Of a stretch of 64,000 nt of DNA, positions 1 through 10,590 are shown one piece after another; the first letter of the stretch is position 1; each line of letters starts with the position of its first letter. A program made the translations under genes and the position numbers. Under the pieces are notes generated by a model that ran no database searches, was not told where the DNA came from, and was given only the letters and a program-made list of their open reading frames with translations. Origin of the DNA: Galeruca laticollis (lineage: Eukaryota > Arthropoda > Insecta > Coleoptera > Chrysomelidae). Where the stretch lies: NCBI GenBank assembly GCA_963921935.1, contig OY998176.1, positions 172,790,445 to 172,854,444 on the forward strand. Reading direction: 5' to 3'.

Positions 1-1640
1 GTACGGAGAGTAAATAGCAGAGTGGAAGGGGAGAAAATTCAGTATTCCCGCGATGATTACTTAAATAGGGTGTCCCATCTGAAAAACTGGAAAAAATTCT
101 ATGGAAATTTTTGGAATGTAAGACCATGCTGTACAAAATAAAAATTCCAAACTGAGTCCTCAAAAATCCTCAGTCCTTTGTCTTTGTTTATGGGCAACTT
201 CTAATCCTTGGATTTAAATCTTATAAAATTGCAGTTTTTTTAAAGAGGGATGTGCAATTCAAATTTTTTGGGATAAAGGTAATTTTTTCCAAGTTGGCTG
301 GTAGTTTTGCATACAAAATTTGGGTACTAACTATTTCGGTTCTAGAAATGTACAAAAAATATGTATACATGAACATAATTTCAAAATGTGTGATTTTATT
401 TACCCTTAATACATACCTTTCAAATAAATATGTAATTTATACACAATAATAGATATAGGACTGCGACAGAAGTTTGCCGGACCCTGTATTGCGTTTCTCG
501 TATTCACAAAGAATAGTAAACGCCATATCAATTTTAATTTAGCCTACAGGACCTGTAACAAGGAACATTGTCAGTTCTACATATACCTTACGCAAAGTCA
601 TTAGAAAAGCTCTGAATATACATACAACCAACTATGCAGACCTAGAATAGGAGGTTACATCTTTGTTCCTTGAAAATCAACTTCTATGTTCACTATTCTT
701 GTATTGAGATGTTTCTCCGGTACCACTAAGGATCAGCACACGTTAATGGAATCCATCAGTCTATGGTGAGATAGAGATTCATACCTAGGTCTTCAAAAAT
801 ATTTTTTCTATTTAAATGATAATAAGAAAATATACTCTCTGCTAATATTTTCTAGCATTCTAACTAGTGAGAGATAGAAGTTCGAAATAGACCTTTGTTT
901 GATAGGAGATTTTTATTTAAAAAATTGAGGAAATTTGATTACCCTGATATAGGATTAATTTTCTCTGTAGAGCGGAGTGGGGTGTGTTTATTTGGGTATC
1001 GTTAATGCGGCGCTCGTAGATTGAGTTTGGTGTTTTTGGTAGGTCGGCTGAAAAACAACAAAGTGGCAAAAGACGTGTCTAGAACGGAAGAGAAAAAAGT
1101 AACTAGAATTATGTCTAGGAAGGGGTGACAAAAAGTGTCTAGAATTCAGATACTTTACCGTCTCGTGATAGACAACGAACCACGCTTTGTTGCGGATAGC
1201 TATGAGATTAGGTTGGATAGGTGTCAGGAATTTATGAAGTTGAGAGTGATACGTTGTTTTCGGAGATTTGAGGTGTCTCTCGCATCTTGAGAGAGAACTT
1301 TAAGAGAGTTTATTATTTCCTAATTTTTTTGGAATTTTTATGGAATACGTGACTAGGAGATTTTAAGCGCGGTACGGTGTAGAATGATAATAATCAAGCA
1401 AATGGAAGCAGAGAGAGCTGCGACTGTATTATTCCCTGTCATCGGTGCAATTCGTTGGTGAATAAATTCACCATACTACAGGGAAACCGCAGAAACCCTG
1501 TAACACCGACGGAAGGTGGGGATGGTTGTAATTGGAGTTAACTTAAACTGATAGAATAAAATTGATAGAGTATATGATTGAATTAAATACCAAACTAGAT
1601 TAAATAAGATTAGATTATAACGGGGTTACAGTGAACTGAA
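1..1640. other. Non-coding left part of block copy A
   Basis: I see no convincing gene. A 65-codon open frame at 252-449 is matched at 49225-49422, but this follows from the block duplication and the peptide resembles no family I know. The stretch at 1020-1160 repeats the word GTGTCTAGAA several times. The right end, about 1380-1660, lies next to the 3' end of the minus-strand LINE and may be its 3' untranslated region. Confidence 0.5.
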
Positions 1641-1759
1641 ACCAAATATTCATTGTGCCCCCCTATCAGAGCTGTTCTCGCTACTACTACAGCTTGTCTT
1701 CCAGTTCCAAGGTTCTAATGAATTCTAGTATTTGGGACGGCTTCAACGAGGTTAGGTCC

Positions 1760-3049
1760 TTACTCTTACAAGTTTCTTGTCCGGAGCATTTCTTGCGTTG
1801 GCTTGCAATGGCGAGGCATTTCAGAACTAGATGATCCGGAGTTTCATCCTTCTCCCCTCAGAATCTACACTCGTCAATCTCTGCTAGACCTATTCTCATT
1901 AAGTGCTTCCTAAGGCGGCAGTGTCCTGTAAAAAGCCCGTGACGAGATGTTGCCTATCTTTACTGAGGTCCAAATATTTTTTGGATCTAGCAGTGTCAAA
2001 GTTCAACAGTAACTTTTTGGAATGTTCCAACCCGGGAAAGCACCTCCAGAGTGCTTCTATATCTCGGTTTCCTCTTTCTTCCGAAACTCTTTCTTGTAGA
2101 AGCATTTTGCTACACCACAGAAGGGCTCCGGGCCAATGAAAGGCATTTGTGCTCCTTTCATAGCAAGTGTATTCGCCTCTTCATCAAATTTTTTTCGGCT
2201 CAATGTTTTGATAGCTGCTTGACTATCAGAATGGATCGATATGTCACGTTTCTGGTAGTTCCTTTCTAAATTCATTTCCACACATGTTTCGATCGCAAGT
2301 ATTTCTGCCTGAGAGACGCTCGGGAAGGAGCCTTACGATAATGAATATCTGGTGCCAGGCCCAAAAACTCAAGCGCCTGCTCCAATGGTGGTTTTTGAAC
2401 CATCCTTATACCATCTAATGATGTTTTCTTCGAGAGTTAGGGTGGTGTATTCCCTTTCCCAGTCTCTCCTCGTATTTAGCATCGTGGTGAAAATATTTGC
2501 GATGCTCTCTGTTCTTATGTAGTTATCCACTACTTCCTCCATCGATTTAAGTAGAAAATATGTTAGACAGATGGATCCAAAAGATCGGGGATCAGTCCCA
2601 TCTTTTTTCCCTATTTCTGGTATGAAGGTTACCCTTGCCCTTCTCCATTTTCTGGATATTAGACCCACTGCTAGACTGCTTTTTGTAATCTTTAGCAGGT
2701 GAGGAAGAATCTCCTCTATCCCTTACTATAGGAGTGCTGGAAATATTCCATCCACTCCTGGTGATTTATATGGTTGAAAGGTACTTATTGCCCATTCCAA
2801 CCGTTGTCTGGTAAATATTTTCTCAGCAATGTCCCAATCTTGCTTGCATGATTTTTTGGTGTAGTTCATTGCTATTCCGCTGCTTGTTGCTGGTTCACTA
2901 CTTGGGAAGTAGATTCTAAGAAGAAGAATCAATCGTTCCTCTTCACCTCCCGTGTATGATCCGTCTGGTTTTTTCAGTGACATTGTGGGGTTAGTTTCCC
3001 CATTTGTCATGACCTTTTGTAGTCTAGCCGCTGTGTGAGTGGAAGTGAT
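1760..3049 (-). pseudogene. LOA-type LINE ORF2, RT and RNase H portion (copy A, decayed)
   Basis: Read on the minus strand from 3049, this is the 3' half of a LINE second ORF, interrupted upstream by the BEL element. First comes the RT entry region with YKSPGVDGIFPALL (about 2730-2780), then RRARVTFIPEIGKK and FLLKSMEEVVDNYI (2520-2650). The catalytic RT core is missing, and the frame passes directly to an RNase H domain with WYKDGSKTTIGAGAG (2370-2410) and HSDSQAAIK (near 2220). A cysteine-containing C-terminal tail follows (1850-1900). Several frameshifts and a deletion of about 80 bp near 2175 break it. Order and motifs fit the LOA branch of insect LINEs, which carries RNase H. It cannot be functional. 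Confidence 0.8.
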
Positions 3050-3521
3050 TGAATGCGGAGAATATGAAAACAGATATTAATTAAAATTTTATCTTACTAA
3101 TTGCATAGGAAGAATTAAAAATGAGTTCACCTGTTGATCCTCCACTGCTACCTTGGGGCCCCAAATGCTCCGATGTAAAACGTTCACTAAGATGAAAGGC
3201 GACTTTTATTTTCTTTGGAAAAACGAAGGTGTAAACAATGAATTCGCACAACTCGTAGTTTTCGATGCGAACATTAAGATTATTTACCGGCAAGTCGCCT
3301 CTTGCAATAATTGTTTCCGCTTTTTACTGGAGATTACAGGTTTTCGCTTTGTCCTTTTCCATCTGTGCATTTTTACGAATTTACATAGTAAGGAATAATT
3401 CATTAGAATGGACATAGGCGCGCTAAATTTAGATTTATCTCTAAATTTTCATTACAAAAAAGAAATAAAAAATATGTTCCTATTCGGAGAAAAGGTTATA
3501 GGCAGCGTTGAATTCTTAACA
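3050..3521 (-). repeat. BEL/Pao 3' LTR (copy A)
   Basis: This 472-bp repeat closely matches 6084-6554, with scattered substitutions. On the minus strand it starts TGTTAAG and ends TTCA. It is preceded (on plus coordinates) by the target duplication GTGAT at 3045-3049. Confidence 0.9.
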
Positions 3522-3639
3522 TTCACCCCACCAAAACGAAAGTTTTCAAATCAATATACAGAAAAAAATAAACTCTCCCCCCCTATATTCTAAATACAAC
3601 AAAAAAAATACAGATATGATATATGTACACCGGTTACTT

Positions 3640-6083
3640 GCGAGAATTCACAAGTAACAGGCGCTAATTTCCCGGCAAAGGGCATACTTTTACGACTGGT
3701 CTTTGCATGAGCCCGTGCGAAGTTTTTAGAATCACTGCACGAACTACATTATCTTGTCCTGGATGTACCTCAATAACTGTACCTAGTTCCCATTGTAAAG
3801 GAGGTTTTGAATCATGCTTAATTAAAACTAAAGTTCCCACTTTGATGGTGGGAGACGGTTCTGTTCACTTGTGTCGCTCTTGTAGCGATTGAATATATTC
3901 AAACGACCACTTCTTCCAGAAATCGCTCTGGAGACGCTGAATTAATTGCCAACGATTTAATTTATTCATTTTAATGTGGTCCAGATCTACCTCGGGCATG
4001 GAACCATGAGGAAGATCGAGGTTCAAAAAATGACTTGGAGTGAGAGGCTGTAAATCGTGAGTATCGGACTATATGGGGCACAAGGGCCGTGAATTTAAAA
4101 TTGCTTCAATTTGCGTAGTTAAAGTACAAAATTCTTCGTAAGAGAGGATCTGATGACCTAAAACGCAATAAAGGTGGCTTTTAAATGACTTTACACCTGC
4201 TTCTGCTAACCCATTCATATGAGGACTACCTGGAACATTAAAGCGCCAAGTGATAGCAAGTTTTTCGGATGCTTGTTTGGCCATTTCTAACAATTCATTG
4301 TTCGCCCTTCCAAAATTAGTGCCTTGGTCACTCGTGATATAGATGCATTTGCCGCGACGAGAAAAAAATCGCCGAAACGCTGCTAGAAATGCATCGGAGC
4401 TTAAATCTGAGATGACCGCCAAATGTATAGCTCGAACACTAGTACACACAAAGATGCAAACGTAGGCTTTATAAGTTCGAACTCCGGATTTATAACCACT
4501 TAGTAAAAGCGTGAAAGTTCCAGCAAAGTCCATACAAACAGAGGTGAAAGCTCTGAGTTGGGAAACTCTGAGAGCCGGCAAATTAGCCATATAAGGGTTA
4601 TAAGATTTTGGCTTACAACGAAAACAACGTATGCAAATAGACAAACATTTATAAATGGCATTACGTGAAGCCAAAATCCAGTATTGTTGTAGCAACAAGA
4701 ACTGCATTGTTTTTAAACCTAAGTGAAGATGTTCCTTGTGTGTCCATTCAATAATTAATTCGGTTATGCGATGCGATTTGGGCAACAAGATGGGGTATTT
4801 GACTTCATATGCAAATTGTGCATTTTTTAGCCTACCACCCACTCTAGGCAAACCTTCAGGATCAATAAAGGGTGCAGGCTTTCTAATAGGTTGTGGCAAC
4901 AACTTATTTTGTTTAATTGAAGAAAAGATTTCATCAAGCACTGAATGCTGTACAGCCTTAATTAACACTCGAAATGAAGCAGTTATCTCCGCGGCAGTAA
5001 AAGGACCACATATTTTATTAGATTTGCCAGCCTTAAAATTTATTACAACGCGATTAATTTTGGAAAACAAAGATTCAATTTTTTCTAGCGATGAATATTT
5101 ATTTAAAATGGAATAGATAAAGTTATCTGTGACGTTTGAAATGAGCAACACAGTATTTTCTTTTCTTTCTTCTTCAGCAACCTCAGAGGCAAATTGAGAT
5201 TGCATGTTAGGTTTAGTTGGCCACGAAGGTTTTTCAGAAAATAAAAAACCTGGACCTAACCACCACAGGGAGCTATTTAGTAGCTGCACTGGAGTTTGTC
5301 CACGACTGGCGCAATCCGCCGGGTTTGAAGATGATGGAATATAATGCCACGAGCAAATGGGAACAAGCTCTTGAATGTGACTCACCCTATTGGCAACAAA
5401 TATTTTCCACTTATTTGGTGAAGCTGCTAACCAATTTGAAGTTACCATGGAGTCCGACCACAGGTAGACTTGGTTAAAGGTAGTCAAGTTAGTGTAGCTT
5501 TCCGTGACAAAATGAACAACATCCGACAAAAGCTTGGCCGACATCAATTCAAGCCTAGCGATACTTTGCGTGTGCAAAGAGGCCACTTTGCACTTGGCGC
5601 AGATTAGAAATGTCTTAATACTACCAAAGGTATTAATGACTCGGAAATAAACACAGCTGGCAAAGCCAATTTGGGAATTATCGCAAAATCCATGTAACTA
5701 GATACTTGAAATAGTGTTTGATTCGATATATCTAGGAATTTCAATCTCCGCTAGAACTGGCAGTTCGAATTTATATTTATTCCATATATCGAGAATATTT
5801 TGCGAGGGTGTGTCATCCCATCCTATTTGAGATTGCCATAGCAGTTGCAAGAGTTGCTTTGCTAATAATAAACACGGTGGAACGTATCCTAGAGGGTCGT
5901 AAATCCGACTAATTTCTGGCAAAAGGTTACGTTTCGTACAAGGTCGTTCAATGGGTATATAAGAATAAGAAAAAAACATCTGAGCTTGGGTCCCATTTAA
6001 GACCTAAGACCTTTATAAATGAAGGCTCCTCTTTGTCAAAACTACATGACTGTTGAATATCGGAAGCATCGAAATTCATTGTA
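3640..6083 (-). pseudogene. pol: BEL/Pao pol remnant: RT C-terminus, RNase H, integrase, DUF5641-like tail
   Basis: Reading down from 6083, the remnant starts with the Pao-type RT connection region (KRNLLPEISRIYDPLGY, about 5870-5930). An RNase H-like part follows (SIARLELMSAKLL; LWSDSMVT). Then comes integrase: a zinc-binding region with HKEHLHLG and CIRCFRC (4600-4740), and catalytic acids in MDFAG (about 4530), TSDQGTNFG (about 4315) and GLAEAGVKSFK (about 4195). An in-frame TAG at 4069-4071 interrupts the chain just before the C-terminal domain that ends near 3680 (PHGSMPEVDLDHIKMNKLNR; GTLVLIKHDSKPPLQWELG). That domain matches the BEL C-terminal type. Frame breaks occur near 5590-5700 and 5980. 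The missing gag, protease and RT core make this a dead copy. Confidence 0.87.
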
Positions 6084-6554
6084 TGAATGCGGAAAATATG
6101 AAAACATATATTAATTAAAATTTTATCTTACTAATTGCACAGGAAGAATTGGAAATGAGCTCACCTGTTGATCATCCACTGCTTCCTTGGGGCCCCAGAT
6201 GCTCCGATGTGCAACGTTCACTAAGATGAAAGGCGACCTCTATTTTCTTCAGAAAAACAAATGTGAAAACAATGAATTCGCACTACTCGTATTTTTCGAT
6301 GCGAACACGACGATTATTTACCGGCAAGTCGCCTCTTGCAATACTTGTTTCCGCTTTTTACGGGAGATTACAGGTTTTCGCTCTGTCCTTTTCCACCTGT
6401 GCATTTTTACGCATTTGATAGTCAGGAATAATTCATGAAAACGGCCATAGGCGCGCTAAATTTAGATTTATTTCTAAATTTTAATTACAAAAAAGAAATA
6501 AAAAATATGTTCCTTTTCGGAAAAAAGGTTATAGGCAGCGTTGAATTCTTAACA
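6084..6554 (-). repeat. BEL/Pao 5' LTR (copy A)
   Basis: This 471-bp partner of 3050-3521 is the upstream LTR for the minus-strand element. It is followed on the plus strand by GTGAT (6555-6559), the second half of the target duplication. Confidence 0.9.
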
Positions 6555-7560
6555 GTGATAGTTTTGCAAAAGGCTTGAAAGTTAGCCTTTTAGCCCGTGT
6601 AATCTCTTAATTGTACTTAGTAAGCTTCTCAGTGTACCTTTGTCAATTACCGTCACGTTTGGCTCTATTAAAGAGCCGACGGACCCCTTTTCTGAGGTTT
6701 CACAGGTTCTCATTCCACCAAGGAGCATCCTCTTCTTAACGAGATTTTGAGAGTGGGCAACTGGAATGAAAAGCTTCCATTATTGCCTCACTGGTCTGTT
6801 CGACTCTCTGTTCCAGGTCGTAGTGCGGGTGATTTACCCCATTCACTCCGACGTGTTTCAAATTGTACTTCAGATTTGTCTTGTAAACAGAGCAATCAGT
6901 ATTTCTAGGATTTCGGACTGTAGGAATCGAGGTGGTATTTCCCTCTATCCTAAATTCGATGATCCTATGGTCGGAAGGTGATGTCTCGCTCCTCACCCTC
7001 CAATCTTTTACATTTTCCCTAGCAGCAACATTAACAATTGTTATATCCAGGACCTCTTCTCTTGCTCTTGTGACAAAAGTAGGGGTTGTCTCCACCTTTA
7101 AGGTCTCAAGGTTATTTGCTAAGAGATATTCTAATAAACATTCACGCGTTGTTATTGGTACTTCCCTACACGGTATTGTGTGCGTTAGCATCACAACCAA
7201 TTACAATTGGCAGCCGTCTGCCATTGCAGTGTCTCACTAGCTCTTTCATCTCTTCTGGCGGTGTCATCGGCCCGTCTCCAGCGAAGTACGCAGAGGCAAT
7301 GACGATGTCTCGGTCGATACCCCCAATGTTGAGGTGAACCATGATTGAAACAAGGTCCCGTGACACGTATTCTTTGATCATAAATCAATTTAGAATCCTT
7401 ACATGCCAAACCTTTGATTTGGCCTTCTTTGTTGATCCATGGTTTTTGCATCAGTACAATATCCAGTTGTAGTCTAGCGAACAACCTTGCAATCACGGCT
7501 GAAGCTCCCTTCCTGTGATGCAGGTTAATCTGAGCTACATTCGTGAACGTGAATTATTAT
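6555..7560 (-). pseudogene. LOA-type LINE ORF2, endonuclease portion (copy A)
   Basis: On the minus strand from about 7560 this reads as an apurinic-type endonuclease of the kind that starts ORF2 in LOA/I-group LINEs. Visible motifs are SKGASAVIARLFARLQLDIVL (entered near 7500; LMQKPW follows), then SAYFAGDGPMTPPEE, VIGCDANAHNTVWGS (about 7165-7210), TFVTRAREEVLDITI and the catalytic SPSDHRIIEF (about 6950-6980). At least two frameshifts break it (near 7380 and 7170). After the domain the chain continues towards RT until the BEL insertion at 6555. The remainder of ORF2 resumes at 3049. Confidence 0.85.
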
Positions 7561-7859
7561 GGATGAGAGAGGCCGAGTTACTCAGCCTCTATTCATCCCC
7601 CTCCTTTCTCTCTCCCTAACCCTTCTCGACCACCATGGCAGTATCTCCTTAGGTAATCGAGCAGGTTTCTTGATCTCGAGTCAGACTTTCGACCCCCAGG
7701 CTGCTATGCCCAGCTTGCCGTGATGCAGAAGCATTCTCCGCATTCGCAGTCATCCCAGCAGAGCCGGAGATCTCGAGCTGACCCAAGGTCAAGCTTTCGC
7801 TTTTTCCCCCTTTCCAGAGGTTCAGGATGTGGAGGGTATCTTCATGTTCTTTGGATCAT

Positions 7860-8375
7860 CCGCGGGATTCTCCTTTTTTCCCAGTCCCGAGACAGAAATA
7901 CGCCCAAAACGGAAGTTTAGCACGTAACCTCCTGCCTTCAGAGCCTTCCCAGGTTGGTGATCGATCCAAATCGTGTGGATAGTTCCCTCTTCCTTTTTTT
8001 AGAGTTTAGGATATTCCAAGTCGCAGTACTGGGGTTCGAATTCTGAAACTCGACAAGTTGGAGGATCTTCTCCAGTTTCATGTCTTGGCTTCTTGGGAAG
8101 AACACCGTTATGGTGACCGGCTTTGGGATATCGTCTCCCATAAAAGCTACCAATTCGGGTCCTTCCCAAGAATTTAATTTTGGAGCTGACCTCATGAGCC
8201 AGTCTGCCGATTCATGTGACCCACAGTCCACCAGAATCATTCCACAACGGTAATGGATACCTGAGAAGTGGATTCCCTTCTCTTTGCTATGGCACAGCTC
8301 TTCCACCAGAGTGTCTTCCAGTGTGGAAAGCTGCTCTGCTTTTAGGATGACCCCAGCATAATCCTTGAGCATTAT
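7860..8375 (-). pseudogene. LOA-type LINE ORF1, DUF4780-like (copy A)
   Basis: The open frame 8372-7938 encodes 144 residues resembling the DUF4780 region of insect LINE ORF1 proteins: KAEQLSTLEDTLVEE, a central DCGSHESADWLMR, and PKPVTITVFFP. Past 7938 another frame continues with AGGYVLNFRFGRI, so a frameshift truncates it. Upstream of 8372 I find no further coding sequence, so the copy is probably 5' truncated; typical ORF1 proteins have more N-terminal sequence. The family role is RNA binding in the LINE ribonucleoprotein, which I infer from relatives. Confidence 0.7.
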
Positions 8376-9080
8376 TAAGTATTTTATTGAATCAAATACC
8401 CAACTAACAATTCTAGTGATAAATACACTAATCTAAAGAACTATTACCTATCCTTGGTAATAATTTCGGGTTTTTCACGAAAATAATACCTTTATCGTAG
8501 GATCATACAATAGAGTAAAGTTATTAAGTCAATAATACTAAAGATTTACTCAGAGTATTACCTATAACGTAACAGTTAGAGTTATTTTCACGCAAACATT
8601 ACATTCAGACTTACTTATTATCATATAATTTTTACTAACAAGTATAATTTCGGCGGTAATAACTACAATTAGCTTTACGTAAATATTACCTATAAGTTAT
8701 TTTCACTTATAAATAACTGCTGTGGTTATAATCACGTTTCTAATTTTACTTTACAGTTCGATTCACTATTAAGTCTCAAATACTTGTTTTTATGACGTAA
8801 TTGTTACAACAGTTCATTATTGAGAAGTTTGTGACTTATTTGTCAAATTATTGGTATTTTGTTGGAAATAGCTACTTCGAAAATCACTCATTAGTTAATA
8901 AAATAAATTTTAGTGTTGTCAAAGTCTTGGTAAGGTCGTTATTTTGTTGGATGTCATAATGATTATTAGTTTCATTTTTGTGTATTCCATCATTGTTATC
9001 GAAATTATACGTATTCCTACTTTTGAGCCCAGAACATTGTTAATATAAACGGTTTTAAAGACTAAAACTAACTTTTCCGC
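8376..9080. other. AT-rich spacer of block copy A
   Basis: No coding region or structured element is visible. It is rich in short words around GTAATA and TTATTTTCAC, matches 56483-57195 closely, and may include 5' flanking DNA of the LINE. Confidence 0.4.
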
Positions 9081-9722
9081 ATCTGTGAGATACCCTGAAT
9101 AATATTATATCATAAATTTGTCATTTGTACACTTCGGGGGATGTATCGTGCTAACCAACCGAAATTTCTCCAAAAGTAACAAAAAATGCAGTATGTCTGG
9201 ATTTATAGGACCCGCTGTACACGCTATAGTCAGCTGAAAATCAAAAGGTTCATCTGTGAGACACCTAAAATGAGAGACCTTGAAAAATATCCAATTATAA
9301 AATTGGCCACTTGTATACACTCCGGAGGCTGTATCGTACTAACAACCCGAAATTTCTCCAAAAAGGACAAAAAATGTGGCACTTCAGGTACCATAGCACC
9401 CGTTGTACTAGCTCTGGTGAGCTGAAAATCAATGAGGTCCATCTATAAGATGCCCTGAACAATATTGAATCATAAAATGGGTCACTTGTATACACGATGG
9501 ATACTGTATCGTGCCAAAAAACTGAAAATTCTCATAAAATGACAAAAATTTGATACCTCAAGTACCATAGCACTTGTTGTACTGGCTTTAATGAGTTGAA
9601 TATCAATAGAGTACATCGTTGAGACCACTTGTATAATATCTAATCATAAAATTTGTCACTTGTATATACTCCGGAGGCTGTATCGTGCTAACAAACTGAA
9701 ATTTCTCCAAAAATAACAAAAA
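9081..9722 (+). repeat. Satellite-like tandem repeat, ~175-188 bp period (copy A)
   Basis: Diverged tandem units recur with the landmark GTATCGTGCTAAC or variants starting at 9143, 9331, 9506 and 9680 (spacings 188, 175 and 174 bp). Each unit contains CACTTGTATACACTCCGGAGG-like and GAAATTTCTCCAAAA-like words. The array is cut on the right by the Harbinger element. Confidence 0.85.
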
Positions 9723-9725
9723 TGA

Positions 9726-10236
9726 AGCCGGCTACTCACTACGCGGGACTTGACAAGTACTTGCTAAGTACTTGGCATATTTCAAGTAGTGTGTACGAAA
9801 CTAACATTAAAGTCGGCGAGCTACTTGTACTTGCCGTACGCAGTCGGTAAATTAAACAAAGTCAAAGGCAACAAGTAGCGAGTCAAGCAGCAGCGCCACA
9901 CTTATTCGACAAGTTTGTACAAGTAAAAAACTAGTTAATAGTTAATGTTGTTGTTCTTCAGTTCTCAAATATGGAGTGGTCCAATGAAATGACTATAGAA
10001 TTTTTAAATTTGTATGAAAATGGAAGTATTATTTGAGACCCCAGTCACAAACAGCATAAAAATCGAAATGAAGTTCATGACGCATGGAAGAGAATACAAT
10101 CTGAGTTTTCTCTGAAAGTATCTGTGGCAGACTTAAAGAAAAAAAAAGAGTCGTTAATGGCAACGTTTAGAAATTGTCTGAGTAAAATTAAAGCAAGTGA
10201 GAAGAGTGGTACAGGTACTGACGAGTTATACAAAGA
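9726..10236 (+). mobile_element. PIF/Harbinger-like MADF element, 3'-truncated (copy A)
   Basis: It starts with the terminal repeat AGCCGGCTACTCACTACGCG preceded by TGA (9723-9725), as in the complete copy at 57808-58755. It is cut at 10236 in the middle of the MADF reading frame, where unrelated repeat DNA begins, so the right terminal repeat is missing. Confidence 0.75.
9971..10236 (+). pseudogene. MADF-domain protein of a Harbinger-type element (truncated)
   Basis: From ATG at 9971 the frame reads MEWSNEMTIEFLNLYE, followed by a MADF-like pattern: HKQHKNRNEVHDAWKRIQ, VSVADLKKKKESL and a run of charged residues. MADF/Myb-like DNA-binding proteins are the usual second protein of PIF/Harbinger transposons, where they help the transposase reach the terminal repeats. 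A TGA stop replaces a conserved tryptophan (...SIIW-D...) near residue 22, and the frame ends at the break at 10236. The copy at 58053 has a different stop and a 1-bp deletion, so the two were inactivated independently. Confidence 0.7.
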
Positions 10237-10559
10237 ACCAACAGAGACACGGAGGCGTCTATAGTTCTCCCGTCTGTTAGTTGTTGTCCTGAAAACTCGG
10301 GATCTTCCATTTGAAGGCACAAATGTGCGTTTGGTTATCTTGTTGAAATCCGTTGTTTGTGTTTTCTCATGTTTCAAATAACATCCTTGCTCTCAAGTTG
10401 TACACCTTTTCTTGGTTATGACGTACCGATGAAGGCTAATGAGCCAGAAACATGCATGTCTGCGGTTACCACTCTTTTCAGTAGCCCCTTCTTCTATTTG
10501 CGTGCAATACCCACTAATCTGTTCTTTGTTATTGTTCATATGTCACGCACTATTTGTAC

Positions 10560-10565
<6 letters not shown>
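10237..10565 (+). repeat. Dispersed MITE-like repeat fragment
   Basis: About 10370-10560 matches one arm of the foldback repeat at 44116-44918 (shared words include GAGCCAGAAACATGCATGTC and the stretch CACTCTTTTCAGTAGCCCC). Like those copies, it ends directly at a (TA)n array. The left part, 10237-10370, is only loosely similar to 44620-44760. No coding potential seen. Confidence 0.7.

Positions 10566-10590
<25 letters not shown>
10566..10590. repeat. (TA)n array at the left edge of Gypsy-1
   Basis: About 25 bp of pure TA dinucleotides between the MITE fragment and the first base of the Gypsy-1 5' LTR. Confidence 0.9.

Larger units (their letters stand above)
3050..6554 (-). mobile_element. 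BEL/Pao LTR retrotransposon, internally deleted (copy A)
   Basis: The element is bounded by two similar direct repeats of 472 and 471 bp that, on the minus strand, begin TGTTAAGAATTC and end CATTCA, as expected for TG...CA LTRs. A 5-bp target duplication GTGAT flanks it (3045-3049 and 6555-6559). It lies inside the LINE, between the endonuclease and RT parts. Between the LTRs only the 3' part of pol remains: gag, protease and the RT core are absent, and the coding remnant joins the 5' LTR directly with no primer site. A purine-rich tract next to the 3' LTR (GGTGGGGTGAA, minus strand, about 3522-3532) is the likely polypurine tract. Confidence 0.9.
1..10236 (+). repeat. Duplicated ~10-kb block, copy A
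   Basis: This stretch is repeated in the same orientation at 48974-58315. Order and content match throughout: a non-coding left part, a minus-strand LOA-type LINE split by a BEL/Pao element, an AT-rich spacer, a 175-bp tandem repeat and the first half of a MADF-bearing Harbinger element. The left limit is set only by the window edge, so the true block may be longer. Homology stops at 10236, inside the Harbinger element, where copy A passes into another repeat. Copy A keeps the BEL integrase region that copy B has lost, but lacks about 80 bp of the RNase H region that copy B keeps. Confidence 0.9.

Noticed and set aside
252..449. 65-codon open frame, with a matching frame at 49225-49422
   Set aside because: The match is explained by the block duplication. 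Composition is biased, there is no known family, and the neighbouring sequence has no coding signal.
9081..9722. Tandem repeat as a CRISPR array
   Set aside because: Units are about 175 bp, diverged and contiguous, with no short repeat and spacer pattern; the setting is eukaryotic.
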